Assembly: GCA_965230755.1 (NCBI GenBank)
Contig: CBDDLT010000014.1
Location: 31,706-95,705 of the forward strand
Source: DATFJT01 sp965230755
GTDB lineage: Bacteria; Bacteroidota; Bacteroidia; Chitinophagales; Saprospiraceae
Reading direction: 5' to 3'
Length of the DNA stretch: 64,000 nt
The notes below the pieces were generated by a model that did no database searches, was not told the origin of the DNA, and saw only the letters and a program-made list of their open reading frames with translations. Position numbers and translations under genes: made by a program. Shown here one piece after another: positions 19,258 through 28,355 of the stretch; position 1 is the first letter of the stretch; every line of letters starts with the position of its first letter.

Positions 19258-20280
19258 TTAATTGCTCTTAATTTTCTGATGCTCTTCCAACTTTTTAATG
19301 ATGTCTTTGAATTCTTCTTCGTTTCGCAGATTTTCAATGCTACCTTCCGATTGTAACCAATCAAGATCTTTATAACCCATTTCTACAGCCTGTTGAAGAT
19401 GATTGATCGCTTTTGAATTTTGATTTTTCAAAGTATAATAGGTTGTCCAATTTTTATGGACATTGCTATTATCGGGAAACAATTTTTCATATTCCTTAAA
19501 AGTCTCTTTGGCTTCGGGGAACATATTGTTCCTTGCATATTCAGTTCCCAAGTCACTGTAGTGCTTTGATCTTAGTTCCGGAGCTATATTTACTTCGCTT
19601 TGGTAAGTTTCATCCAAATTGACCTCTTCCAGTAAATTAAGAGATGTATTCAAGTTTTGTTCCCGTTCTAAATTATGAATAGCCATTTTAATTTCATCCG
19701 AGGCTTGATCTTGATTGATGCTTGCGATCAATTGGGCTTTTGTCTCAAAGTCTTTCAAGGTATGCTCCCTGTCCATTTTAAGCTCAGCCATTTGAAACAT
19801 AAGCATCTTACGATCATCATCACTAAGTCCACTAGCTTTTAGCTTGGACTCCAAGAACTTCAAACGATGTTCGTAATCTGCATTATAATTGTCCAACATA
19901 ATATTATAATATCTAAGTGCAGCTTTATCACGCTGACCGGTAAAACATACGATGATTTTAATGGGATTGTGGTCCATTTTATCCGGCCATCTCAACCATT
20001 CTAGTTGGTGATCATTGACCACTTCAATACTTCTACCCTCATCGTCTGTGTTACCTACGACCAAAGATACTTCTTGTCCCGCCACTTTACCCGGACAAGG
20101 AAGAATAAACATACCACCTTTGGAATACACTTTATTGCACCCAAAGGCATTTATTTCAACTCCACTTGCACGCTTTCCGCCACTGTTATGGTAATAAATG
20201 ATGCCATTGATCTGCTGTCCCTCTAAGGTTAAAACGGACAAAATCATTGAGAGAATGAGTAAGAATAAAAGCTTTTTCAT
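19258..20280 (-). CDS. Secreted TPR-containing protein
   Basis: The 340-residue protein has a signal peptide (about residues 1-22). It has a short beta-rich N-terminal part, a helical middle (about residues 125-230) and TPR-like repeats near the C-terminus (LGTEYARNNMFPEAKETFKEY and NWTTYYTLKNQNSKAINHLQQAVEMG). It starts 3 bp after the stop of the upstream membrane protein, so the two are surely co-transcribed. Both mature parts would face the periplasm, so they may interact. I do not recognise an enzyme. Its tail is convergent with the glycerate kinase gene. Confidence 0.75.
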   Translation of the reverse strand: MKKLLFLLILSMILSVLTLEGQQINGIIYYHNSGGKRASGVEINAFGCNKVYSKGGMFILPCPGKVAGQEVSLVVGNTDDEGRSIEVVNDHQLEWLRWPDKMDHNPIKIIVCFTGQRDKAALRYYNIMLDNYNADYEHRLKFLESKLKASGLSDDDRKMLMFQMAELKMDREHTLKDFETKAQLIASINQDQASDEIKMAIHNLEREQNLNTSLNLLEEVNLDETYQSEVNIAPELRSKHYSDLGTEYARNNMFPEAKETFKEYEKLFPDNSNVHKNWTTYYTLKNQNSKAINHLQQAVEMGYKDLDWLQSEGSIENLRNEEEFKDIIKKLEEHQKIKSN

Positions 20281-20283
20281 CAG

Positions 20284-21210
20284 TTATTTTTTTAGTCGAA
20301 TTTCAATATTTGCTCCAGGAAAATAGTAGTCATTTGCGGTTTGGTATCCTTCCTTAGATACCGTCAACTCATAATTTCCTTTGGGATTTGTTATTCGTAA
20401 ATAAGGAGGTAGTAGAATCTTAAATACACCTAGTTCATCGCTAAGTACTGTTGTATCATTATTGATTCGCACCAATGCACCACTGATAAAATCTTTTCCA
20501 TCACGCGTCATAACTTCACCCTTAATCATCCCCAAACTGTCATCTCTTTTCACCTTAAGTGAAATAGGCTTTCCATCGAATTTAAATCTGTTATTTTTAT
20601 CGACAAGTTCCCAGCCCTCTGCCATAAAACCAATGGTAAAGGAATCTCCAACGTGTTTTGGTAAGATATCTCCAAAATTCGTTCTTCCATTCGCTCCTAT
20701 GGTTTCCCGCAGCGGACGGTTGCCTAAATAAGTATTAAGTACTCCTTTATGTTGAAGAACTGCATTCCCCTCAGTATCTGTGACATATACGGTCAACTGA
20801 TGTTCGGCCGTACCTCCACCGAAAAAAGTATCCCTAATAAATTCACCTATAGCGGAGAGATTGGCAATTATTCCAAGAATGACGGCAAGAGCAGTCACAT
20901 ACTTCCATATAATCGGTCTAGTAGGATTGGTAGCATCAAGGGATTTTTCTTCCGGAAACTCGGGATCTTCAATGTGATCGATCAATTCAATCAGGTGCGC
21001 AATGATTTGATTTTCGGTCAAATTGGATTGTTCGAAAGATAAAATGCCCAGTCTTTTTTGTTTTTGCATCCTTTCATACCTTGATGCAGTAATGACCACT
21101 TCGTTTCTGTTGCTTTCATTGATTTCAATGGAAAGCAGTTCGTCCAAGGTGTTCTCTATTTCACCTCTACTGATCATATCCATCAATTTCGATCTTTCAG
21201 CACTGGTCAT
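20284..21210 (-). CDS. Membrane protein: effector-associated-like N-terminus, one TM helix, carboxypeptidase-like repeats
   Basis: Residues 1-80 form a compact helical domain (ERSKLMDMISRGEIENTLDE, then ASRYERMQKQKRLGILSFEQ and ENQIIAHLIELI). This resembles the effector-associated domain group EAD11 known from bacterial conflict systems. One membrane helix follows at about 102-122. The remaining ~185 residues are beta-sandwich-like repeats (GEVMTRDGKDFISGALVRIN and NYELTVSKEGYQTAN) of the carboxypeptidase regulatory type. The predicted topology is N-terminus in the cytoplasm and repeats in the periplasm. It is the first gene of a two-gene unit with the TPR protein. The EAD call rests on my reading of the pattern and needs a profile search. 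Confidence 0.6.
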   Translation of the reverse strand: MTSAERSKLMDMISRGEIENTLDELLSIEINESNRNEVVITASRYERMQKQKRLGILSFEQSNLTENQIIAHLIELIDHIEDPEFPEEKSLDATNPTRPIIWKYVTALAVILGIIANLSAIGEFIRDTFFGGGTAEHQLTVYVTDTEGNAVLQHKGVLNTYLGNRPLRETIGANGRTNFGDILPKHVGDSFTIGFMAEGWELVDKNNRFKFDGKPISLKVKRDDSLGMIKGEVMTRDGKDFISGALVRINNDTTVLSDELGVFKILLPPYLRITNPKGNYELTVSKEGYQTANDYYFPGANIEIRLKK

Positions 21211-21301
21211 ATTGTTCTTTTTTGATTCTCAGAAAAATCTCAAAGAATAGAATCCATATTCTTTAGACCGAAAACTTACGTAGGATTTGAGGCTTGCTGT
21301 A

Positions 21302-21317
21302 TATAACTTTAGTTATA
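21302..21317. repeat. Dyad motif TATAAC-N4-GTTATA, copy 1
   Basis: TATAACTTTAGTTATA is a 16-bp inverted repeat that lies about 85 bp upstream of the EAD-like gene and about 20 bp beyond a terminator hairpin. The same motif, at a similar distance from a hairpin, occurs at 34383-34398 and 35642-35657. The three copies suggest a mobile intergenic element or a shared operator. Confidence 0.55.
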
Positions 21318-21332
21318 GGCATATCCTACAAT

Positions 21333-21362
21333 AAAAACAGGGACCAATCGTATTGATCCCTG
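21333..21362 (-). terminator. Intrinsic terminator after the 21422-22111 gene
   Basis: CAGGGA (21338-21343) pairs with TCCCTG (21357-21362), extended by CAAT/ATTG across a mismatch. On the minus strand the stem is followed by five T residues. It lies about 60 nt after the stop of the secreted hypothetical gene. The stem sequence is nearly the same as that of the terminator after ftsZ. Confidence 0.7.
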
Positions 21363-21421
21363 CATAGATTAAGCTCAGTAAAATTTAATCTCTTCTATAA
21401 ATTCTCCGTTTTATTGGATAA

Positions 21422-22111
21422 TTATTTAATACCCAAAACATCACTCTTAAGTTTAGAATATCCATTCCAATAACAACTTGCGTCGTTTACAGAGTAACTC
21501 CTACCATTCAACTCAAAATTATAATTATCATATGTGTCACATCCATTCATTGCTATTTCCAAATATCGTAGCTTTTTTTCAAAATTTTCGAATTTCAATA
21601 AGTCGTATTTAGTAAGCAGTTTTGACAATATTTTTTTTTCATCCACAAAGTAATCTACATGAAGTTTACCTGCTTTATAACGAAATGCATATTTTTCTTT
21701 GTCATCATGCCAACATCCACTGGAATGATAGTACATTACCAGGGTATCCTTTTTCCTAAATTGACCGAAAAAAGTAACATCCTTTGTTTCTTCAAAATAA
21801 TCCGTACAGATTTCTATTTCTTGGGTCGCAGTAGAGATTATTTCATTTTTTTTCTCTATGCGCTGTCCATAAGCGTTGGTAAAAGAAAGATTATACACTC
21901 CAACTTCTAATCCTTCCAACTCAAATTTGCCTTTGTTGACTAATGGATTGACAGCAATCGGATGGTCTTTTTTAGAAACCACCACGTTTCTTTGATCATA
22001 ATCCAAGCGACCGCTATCACATTTTCTCAGAATGAATTGGACTTTTATTTCTTGACTGTGCAGGCTGAGAGACCCAATAAATAGTATAAGGGTAATAAAC
22101 TCTTTCATCAT
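21422..22111 (-). CDS. Hypothetical secreted protein
   Basis: The 229-residue protein has a signal peptide (about residues 1-19, ending HSQ). A short beta-sandwich-like region follows (LVNKGKFELEGLEVGVYNLSF), resembling a carboxypeptidase regulatory or SpaA-type repeat. The second half contains several cysteines and tyrosines and no family I recognise. It is a single gene with its own terminator. Start at 22111 or 22108 (two adjacent ATGs). Confidence 0.65.
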   Translation of the reverse strand: MMKEFITLILFIGSLSLHSQEIKVQFILRKCDSGRLDYDQRNVVVSKKDHPIAVNPLVNKGKFELEGLEVGVYNLSFTNAYGQRIEKKNEIISTATQEIEICTDYFEETKDVTFFGQFRKKDTLVMYYHSSGCWHDDKEKYAFRYKAGKLHVDYFVDEKKILSKLLTKYDLLKFENFEKKLRYLEIAMNGCDTYDNYNFELNGRSYSVNDASCYWNGYSKLKSDVLGIK

Positions 22112-22185
22112 AAATTATTGGCTACCTAATTTATAATGATATAAGATCTATAATTATTTTAGAAAACCAACTCTTTCTAATTGCT

Positions 22186-24900
22186 TTAATTAACCACCAG
22201 GATTTTCTTCAGTACTCTTTTCTTGCTCTGTACCTCCTCAAATTCGATAATATACAATCCTGTTGGAAGATTAGATACATTCACCGACGATGGACTATTT
22301 GAATTTGATATAATGAGCTTGCGATCCATGTTGAAAATTCGAATCCCGTGGTCAAGATTTCCATCCACCAATATATGCAAGCGCTCAGAAACGGGATTGG
22401 GATACAGACTGATTTTTGTGTCATTGATTTCGAATACTGAGGTGATCAAGTCACTTCCATCACAATCCTCATCAATTCCGTTATTGGGAATCTCCTCCGC
22501 ATCCGGATTAATCTCAGGATCTTGGTCGTCACAATCATCGGCCAACACAAATCCATCCTGGTCCAAATCATCATCTAAGGTCTCCGGATCGCAGTCGTCA
22601 TCCCATCCATTATAAGGTATTTCTTCCTGCGCAGGATTAATTTGAGCATTGGAATCATCGCATTCGAACTGAGATAAAAATCCATCTCCATCCTCATCGA
22701 TTCCTTCTATAGGGTCGGCCGAGTTTTCAAAATCCGGACTAACACTTCCTTTCAAACATCTACCCACCTCAGGAAATGAAGCCGTCACTACGTAAAAATA
22801 ATCAAATGTCTCTGTCCCCAATGCGGTTTCTAAAGTGATAGTAGAAGCGATGCCATTGCATTCATCCAGATCTCCCAAGCCAGGTACGTACTCATAGTCC
22901 ACGGTATATTTACCCGTATATGGACCACACGGAGCCTCGATACCATCACCGGGTCTTTCTCCATCTTTCAATCGAAAACTTGGAAGAAGCTCTTTCATAT
23001 TGCCATTCTGATCAGGACCAAATTTATAAATGACAGGATGCCCATCGGCAGCCCAACCTACCTGATAAACTTCATTGAGCATAGTAGCAGTAGTAATGCC
23101 CGGTTGCTCGTTCTCTAAATACTCTACCATCTCGCCATGATAATGATATCCTGAAGCATTGGTATGGGCAGTTGCACAATCCAGTCTTACTTGATCCATG
23201 CCGTCTCCTTGATTATTGGTGGGTTCGAAAACCCAATCCCAATTGAATTCACCCGTTATTTTATTGACATAAATAAAAGGTGTACCTGGCGCCGGAGAGA
23301 AAAACACTCCATTCATCGCTACTCCAAAGTGTCGAGCAGGCCTTCCATTATCTCTCACAATGTTCGTTGCTTCCTTGGCCAATGTGGGTTCAATGGGCAC
23401 TCTAAAATAATGATAGGATTGTTCAGGAACATTGATAGGATTATAGCAGTAGTCATGGTTGGGAAAACCGTTAGAATAAATATGCCTCGTATTATCTACT
23501 TGCCATTCGTGATAGACACTGGGTTCTTCCGGCATCGCGCAACAGCCAATATTGGTATTACTCAAAACGTCCACTTCTCCACAATCCGAATCGCAATCAT
23601 CAATGGTCACCTCCTGACCGTTTAGAATTAAATCCTTACAAGACCATCCGTTTCTAATGGCCTCCGCCTCTTCTTCTAGTTCTTCTAGAATAGCTGCTTC
23701 TGCGGGATTGAGATTGAGCATGAGGTTTTCTGTCTCTTCCAGGTTTTCATCTATTCGGTAAAATTCTTTATTACCTTGATCATCTTGTATCAGTTTATAC
23801 TGCTCATTTCTTATGGCCCAGAATAGTGTACCTCCATCTTCGTAATCTGAATAAACATAATTTCTTTGGATAGAATTTTCCTCTGTGAAGGATTCCAGAA
23901 TACTGTAACTGTTGTAAATTCCACCCTCTAGATCATTCGAACAAGCTTCAATAAACGTGGCATACAGATCATTCACTTGCGTAAGGCCATATTCCCTAGC
24001 ACCAGTCCTCGTAACCCCAGCTCCGCTAATGATCATAGGGACTCTCAAGCCACCCTCGTACATCGAACCCTTGCTATGACCACTGGGATATCCCCTGGAA
24101 ACACCACCCGGGGTACCGTTATCTCCGATAAATACTACCAATGTATTTTGTCTTGTAGCTTGATCCATGCTGTCCAGTAAGCGACCAATCTCATGATCGA
24201 GGGCTTCTATTGATGCATTGTATAATTGCCGATCTGAAGTTGGATTATTGACAGAATACAGCCCATCCGGAGGAAGCTGAAACGGGCTATGAGGAGCGTA
24301 ATGTGCCAACCACAAAAACCAAGGCTGATCTTGATCCGTTATCCAATCGATGGCCAAATCGGTAAGGTGGGTCGTGACGTATTCATTGATCTGCACAAGT
24401 TGCCCATCTCTGGCTTTTTCCCAGTCATAATAATCATCGATGGTGCCATCGATAATGCCCTCATAATAGTCTGCTCCATGCTCCAGAGGATGATTCAGGT
24501 CGATAGGTCTGGAAATATGCCATTTACCGACAACAGCAGTATTGTACAGACCATTGGTATTCCTCTTCAAATAGTTCAAGATAGATTCATCTTCTATTTC
24601 TAAATTACCAGGAGGTGTCATAACGCCTGTATTAATTCCATATTTACCACTCATGATACTTGCCCTGGTAGGAGTACATTGTGGAGTAGCCCAAGTATTG
24701 AGGTAACTGATACCCTCTTGTCTTAACATATCCAGGTTGGGAGTATTCGGAAAATTGGCAACATCAGATTCGAATCCCTCTATCGCATCAATTCCCAAGT
24801 CATCTGCTATGATCAGAAGCACATTGGGCTGATCCTGAGCCGTGAGAAAACTTTGACATTGGACAATAAAAATTAATGCTAGAATTAAACTCTTTTTCAT
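22186..24900 (-). CDS. Sulfatase-YHYH fusion with metal-binding repeats and T9SS type A domain
   Basis: The protein of about 904 residues has a signal peptide from ATG 24900; an earlier in-frame ATG at 24918 would place six extra residues before it. The sulfatase domain (about 25-420) has NVLLIIADD and the formylglycine signature C75-T-P-T-R, so it needs a maturase. A YHYH domain (about 440-740) contains GYHYHGEM. Two MopRN-like calcium-type motifs follow (DEDGDGFLSQFECDD and DLDQDGFVLADDCDD). A type A T9SS domain ends the protein (LYPNPVSERLHI, LPTGLYIIEF). It should cleave sulfate esters outside the cell, for example on a sulfated polysaccharide. The joining of sulfatase and YHYH in one chain is unusual. 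Confidence 0.9.
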   Translation of the reverse strand: MKKSLILALIFIVQCQSFLTAQDQPNVLLIIADDLGIDAIEGFESDVANFPNTPNLDMLRQEGISYLNTWATPQCTPTRASIMSGKYGINTGVMTPPGNLEIEDESILNYLKRNTNGLYNTAVVGKWHISRPIDLNHPLEHGADYYEGIIDGTIDDYYDWEKARDGQLVQINEYVTTHLTDLAIDWITDQDQPWFLWLAHYAPHSPFQLPPDGLYSVNNPTSDRQLYNASIEALDHEIGRLLDSMDQATRQNTLVVFIGDNGTPGGVSRGYPSGHSKGSMYEGGLRVPMIISGAGVTRTGAREYGLTQVNDLYATFIEACSNDLEGGIYNSYSILESFTEENSIQRNYVYSDYEDGGTLFWAIRNEQYKLIQDDQGNKEFYRIDENLEETENLMLNLNPAEAAILEELEEEAEAIRNGWSCKDLILNGQEVTIDDCDSDCGEVDVLSNTNIGCCAMPEEPSVYHEWQVDNTRHIYSNGFPNHDYCYNPINVPEQSYHYFRVPIEPTLAKEATNIVRDNGRPARHFGVAMNGVFFSPAPGTPFIYVNKITGEFNWDWVFEPTNNQGDGMDQVRLDCATAHTNASGYHYHGEMVEYLENEQPGITTATMLNEVYQVGWAADGHPVIYKFGPDQNGNMKELLPSFRLKDGERPGDGIEAPCGPYTGKYTVDYEYVPGLGDLDECNGIASTITLETALGTETFDYFYVVTASFPEVGRCLKGSVSPDFENSADPIEGIDEDGDGFLSQFECDDSNAQINPAQEEIPYNGWDDDCDPETLDDDLDQDGFVLADDCDDQDPEINPDAEEIPNNGIDEDCDGSDLITSVFEINDTKISLYPNPVSERLHILVDGNLDHGIRIFNMDRKLIISNSNSPSSVNVSNLPTGLYIIEFEEVQSKKRVLKKILVVN

Positions 24901-24930
24901 TCGATAAAAATTAAGCATTACTGTAGTTTT

Positions 24931-25383
24931 TTAAAATTCAACCTTGATTTGGGTTCTCGCTTTATTCATAAGAAAATCTCTTTCTTGATCATTGATCCTC
25001 AATTCGATGATATTGGAATGATCCTCGATATCCAAGAGACATGAATTTTGAATTTCCATTGATGTGATCCGGTTCGCAGACTTAGTTACTTTTCCTTTGA
25101 TTGTAACATGTTTGTTTTCAATTTGGACTACTTCGAAATCAATGTTCACATCCTTCTTGTTCATCTTCATAGAAAAATGCTCTACGACGTAGTTTTGAAG
25201 ATTCTTATTTGAATATTTGTATCCTTCAGTATTTAAACTTTGCAGAATATCTTCTTTTTCGAATACTAATTCAAGGTGAATGCTTTTATCCACGGAGTGA
25301 ATTTTGAAAAAAGCAACTTGAATATCATGTGAAGGACCGTCGAAGTATAAAAATGTAAAGACCAGTAATAGAAGCTTCATCAT
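24931..25383 (-). CDS. Small secreted protein, DUF6702-like
   Basis: The 150-residue protein has a short signal sequence. It then follows the pattern of DUF6702 proteins, which are usually found in Bacteroidota: a beta-rich domain with IHLELVFEKEDILQSLN, NYVVEHFSMKMN and NSCLLDIEDHSNIIELRI. Function is unknown. It lies just upstream of the sulfatase gene on the same strand (30 bp), so the two may be co-transcribed. Confidence 0.55.
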   Translation of the reverse strand: MMKLLLLVFTFLYFDGPSHDIQVAFFKIHSVDKSIHLELVFEKEDILQSLNTEGYKYSNKNLQNYVVEHFSMKMNKKDVNIDFEVVQIENKHVTIKGKVTKSANRITSMEIQNSCLLDIEDHSNIIELRINDQERDFLMNKARTQIKVEF

Positions 25384-25523
25384 GCAATTTTCAATTTATC
25401 AATAGAATAGAAACGAAAATCTCGTTTCATGACTCTTAGAATTGACCCCGTCAATCATCAAATGTACTCATCATTAATAAATTTAATAGAAATCCACAAG
25501 GCATTCAAAATAGTTCTTAGAAT

Positions 25524-25823
25524 TCAAATCCAAACAACAAGCTCAGCCTCATCTCCGGCAGCTATATTCTCCTTTCTTCGAATTTCCCCTTTTACTGGAA
25601 GCAAATAGGTATTTTGTTTTGTGTCAAACCATATGGCTGTCTTCCATTCGGTCGTTCCAATCTTTGCTGTAGCTTTCATTCTACCCCAACCCTCTTCTTC
25701 CGACTTAAAATATGCTCTGATTTCAGAAGAGATGGTCTCGGGCAAGGAGAAAAAATGCCATCCACCCTTTCCGGAATACTTCCACATTTCAGCCCTGAAT
25801 GAATATTTGATTCCTTTAGTCAT
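25524..25823 (-). CDS. DUF1905 family protein
   Basis: This 99-residue cytoplasmic protein matches DUF1905. It has FRAEMWKYSGKGGWHFFSLP near the start, then GWGRMKATAKIG, TAIWFDTKQNTYLLPVKGEIRRKE and a C-terminal AELVVWI. The family is a small beta-barrel often linked to YdeI-like domains; its biochemical role is not known. It is complete for a stand-alone member and lies 21 bp downstream of the T9SS nuclease-like gene. Confidence 0.85.
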   Translation of the reverse strand: MTKGIKYSFRAEMWKYSGKGGWHFFSLPETISSEIRAYFKSEEEGWGRMKATAKIGTTEWKTAIWFDTKQNTYLLPVKGEIRRKENIAAGDEAELVVWI

Positions 25824-25844
25824 GAATTGATTGGAATATTTTCT

Positions 25845-27590
25845 CTACTTCAACAATGTAACTTGTTGAATATATTTTTGATTATCGATCAAGAACTCGA
25901 CAAAATAATTTCCATAGGACAAATGCGATAGGTCCAAGGAATTCACCATTTGATCACTATACAAAACGGTCTTGCCATCAGCATCTAGAACGGTAACTTC
26001 TTGAATCAAGTTCGAAAATGCGTCTTGATAACCAGCCTGAATCCAAAAAATGCCCGCTGAAGGATTAGGGCTTAGTTGGATTAGTTCTATTTCCTTATTA
26101 GCAGTTATTAGATCTTGGTTCGATAAGCGTCTCAATTCGAAATCGGCAACAACCGGAAGGTGATCCGAAGCAAATACCACATCATTGGACCAAATATCAT
26201 AAACATCCAGACTATCCTGCGACAGACCTGGAGTAAATAAAGTATAGCTGTTTTTCAGTTCGAGGTTAGAACCACTGTAAATCATAAAATCAAGTCTTCC
26301 CGGCGTAAAACTGCTCCCCTCATCATACCAGGTGAAGGAAAATGGAACACCAGTCGAATACGGATGAGCATCTATTAAGTCATTACCATCCCAGTCTGGG
26401 CTAAAATCAGGTCCGTAAGAAAACTCATTCGAAATATCTCCGGTGATTAGAGTTTCTAATTGTCGGCTATCCCCTACGAAATTCATATCGCCCAGTATGA
26501 TAATTGGAGCATCCTGTTCTAGTGGAATTGGGCCCGTTCCATCTTTTGCCTCTCTTAGAAATTGCATCATTTGGTCTACTTCGATTTGTCTTCCTGTGTC
26601 ATTTTCACAACAAGGTGGATGAGCAACAATGACCAGCATATGCTCTTCCAAATCTGGCAAATCAATCAGGAAAGCCCCGTTTCCGGATCCCTGGTTATGA
26701 CCTGGAATCAAAGCACTTTCGAGAACAGGATATCTGCTGATAATATGACAATCCGGTCCTTCCATGGCATGGTACCATTCTTCATCGGGACCAGAGGGCA
26801 ACATCATTTCTATTCGATTGGCTACTTGAGCGGATGAATTCTGATAAATTTCCTGAAACCCAATGATATCAGGTTGGATGGCCTTAAAGATCCTTTGAAA
26901 CGCACTGAATCTTGAAGAGACAAACAAGCCGTCTCGCAAGACATTATAGGACATGATTCTTAAGTTAGAAGCATCTTGCTTTCCTAGGGAATATTCTGGT
27001 AACGGCTCAATATTCGCGCTAGAAAAGCGAAATTTCAGCTCCTCGTTTTGCGCCGGCAATACATCTCCATTACTCGAGTTATCACTGAAAATAACATTCA
27101 TGATATCACCTGCAAATAAAGCCTCACCCGAAATAATACTATTCCTATTAATGGCTATTTCGAATCGATCTGAAGTGACCGTTGGGGCCGTGATCAATCC
27201 GATATCGTCATGAAACACCCTGGTCGAGCGATTCCGACCATAGAAAGTTCCCGATCGATTAGTGAATGAATAGACCAGCTCAGCACCGATTCCTCGAAAA
27301 GAGAAACCCGTGTTCGCATTGTCATCGGTATCTAAATAAAGCACGATGTCACTGGATTCTTGAAGATCTAACTCAAAACCCACTTCAAGAAGGAAGAATA
27401 GATAATCCTCATCGTTGTGCATGAACAATTGCTGAAAATCCGCACCCAAGAATCGACCATCTCCCGTCGCATCAGAGTAGGCCACTGGATACTCTGTCCA
27501 ATCGTCAAATCTCCCGTCTGTTAGAATTCTACTTTGAGAAAAACCAGTAATACCCCAACACAAGAAAGATAGTACCAGGACTTGTTTCAT
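25845..27590 (-). CDS. Secreted endonuclease/exonuclease/phosphatase with T9SS type A domain
   Basis: The protein of about 581 residues starts at ATG 27590 with a signal peptide; an in-frame ATG at 27608 adds six residues. An N-terminal beta-sandwich (about 20-190) precedes an endonuclease/exonuclease/phosphatase (EEP) domain. Its motifs are present: LRIMSYNVLRDG, DIIGFQEIYQ, IVAHPPC, IIILGDMNFVGD and FASDHLPVVADF. The C-terminus is a type A T9SS domain (LSPNPSAGIFWIQ, GNYFVEFLI). It probably hydrolyses phosphodiesters (DNA, RNA or lipids) outside the cell. Confidence 0.88.
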   Translation of the reverse strand: MKQVLVLSFLCWGITGFSQSRILTDGRFDDWTEYPVAYSDATGDGRFLGADFQQLFMHNDEDYLFFLLEVGFELDLQESSDIVLYLDTDDNANTGFSFRGIGAELVYSFTNRSGTFYGRNRSTRVFHDDIGLITAPTVTSDRFEIAINRNSIISGEALFAGDIMNVIFSDNSSNGDVLPAQNEELKFRFSSANIEPLPEYSLGKQDASNLRIMSYNVLRDGLFVSSRFSAFQRIFKAIQPDIIGFQEIYQNSSAQVANRIEMMLPSGPDEEWYHAMEGPDCHIISRYPVLESALIPGHNQGSGNGAFLIDLPDLEEHMLVIVAHPPCCENDTGRQIEVDQMMQFLREAKDGTGPIPLEQDAPIIILGDMNFVGDSRQLETLITGDISNEFSYGPDFSPDWDGNDLIDAHPYSTGVPFSFTWYDEGSSFTPGRLDFMIYSGSNLELKNSYTLFTPGLSQDSLDVYDIWSNDVVFASDHLPVVADFELRRLSNQDLITANKEIELIQLSPNPSAGIFWIQAGYQDAFSNLIQEVTVLDADGKTVLYSDQMVNSLDLSHLSYGNYFVEFLIDNQKYIQQVTLLK

Positions 27591-27670
27591 TGCTTTTCGA
27601 TTGATCATATGGTGATGACTAAAAATATGATTGTTTCAATTTTAAGTTTGCATAAAGATAAGGTATTGTT

Positions 27671-27709
27671 GGGATTAGGATATAGGGATTAGGGATTAGG
27701 GATTAGGAG
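27671..27709. repeat. Heptanucleotide tandem repeat (GGGATTA)
   Basis: Five tandem copies of a 7-mer occupy 27671-27705: copy 1 is GGGATTA, copy 2 is a variant, and copies 3-5 are perfect. A partial copy follows. It lies between the T9SS nuclease-like gene and the ParDE pair. It could vary in length by slippage, but no promoter or gene is obviously controlled by it. Confidence 0.85.
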
Positions 27710-27754
27710 TTTTTGTCGTTAAAAAATTACTTGATACTTTTTTAGAAAATCTCA

Positions 27755-28042
27755 TTAGAGAATACTCTCTAGATCCTGTCGACCAACAATGGCCATGATA
27801 TCTACCGTATTTTGATGCACTTTAAAGTATATGCTATCAGATCCACATACACATCGACGGTATCCTTTTTTGACATAATCAACAGAAAGAAAGGAATAGG
27901 GCCGTTCGGCAATTCGATCAAAATGTTCGAAAAGAGAATTGATATATTTGTCGGCTTGTACATGCCCAAACATCTTCACTCCATATTGATGTATCCTAAT
28001 AAGATCGGCTTTAGCCTCATTACTCAATCGATAATTAGCCAT
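27755..28042 (-). CDS. parE: ParE-family toxin
   Basis: This 95-residue protein matches ParE/RelE toxins of type II systems: YRLSNEAKADLIRIHQYGVKMFG at the start, then HFDRIAERPYSFLSVDYVKKGYRRCVCGSDSIYFKV and a terminal VDIMAIVGRQDLESIL. Canonical ParE toxins act on DNA gyrase. The start overlaps the antitoxin stop by 8 bp, as is usual in parDE pairs. Length and ends look complete. Confidence 0.92.
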   Translation of the reverse strand: MANYRLSNEAKADLIRIHQYGVKMFGHVQADKYINSLFEHFDRIAERPYSFLSVDYVKKGYRRCVCGSDSIYFKVHQNTVDIMAIVGRQDLESIL

Positions 28043-28274
28043 TGAGCATGGACTTGGACTGTCTCAGGATATCTTCCTTGCCATCAGTTGTGAATCCGCT
28101 TTTTTCCGCTCTTTCTAACTTGGACTTCAACCAATCAATCTGTATTTGCTGATTTCTAGCTTGTCGAATCAGGTCATTTACAAGCTCACTTTTGCTTGAA
28201 TACTCATTGCTTTCTACTTGAGCTTTTAACCAGTCGTCGTTGGGCTTTGTGAAGGAAATACTTTGTCGAGGCAT
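28035..28274 (-). CDS. parD: ParD-family antitoxin
   Basis: The protein of about 79 residues starts at ATG 28274 (PRQSISFTKPNDDWLKAQVE); an in-frame start at 28304 would add ten unlikely residues. It has a short ribbon-helix-helix DNA-binding region followed by a helical toxin-binding tail (SKSELVNDLIRQARNQQ). It neutralises the ParE next to it and should repress its own promoter. The two genes form one unit. Confidence 0.9.
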   Translation of the reverse strand: MPRQSISFTKPNDDWLKAQVESNEYSSKSELVNDLIRQARNQQIQIDWLKSKLERAEKSGFTTDGKEDILRQSKSMLNG

Positions 28275-28355
28275 AAATATTATTTTGATGTAAAAATACA
28301 CCAAAAACGAATCAATAGCAAGTCGTCTTGAAAATGGAACTGCGCGATTGATCTC

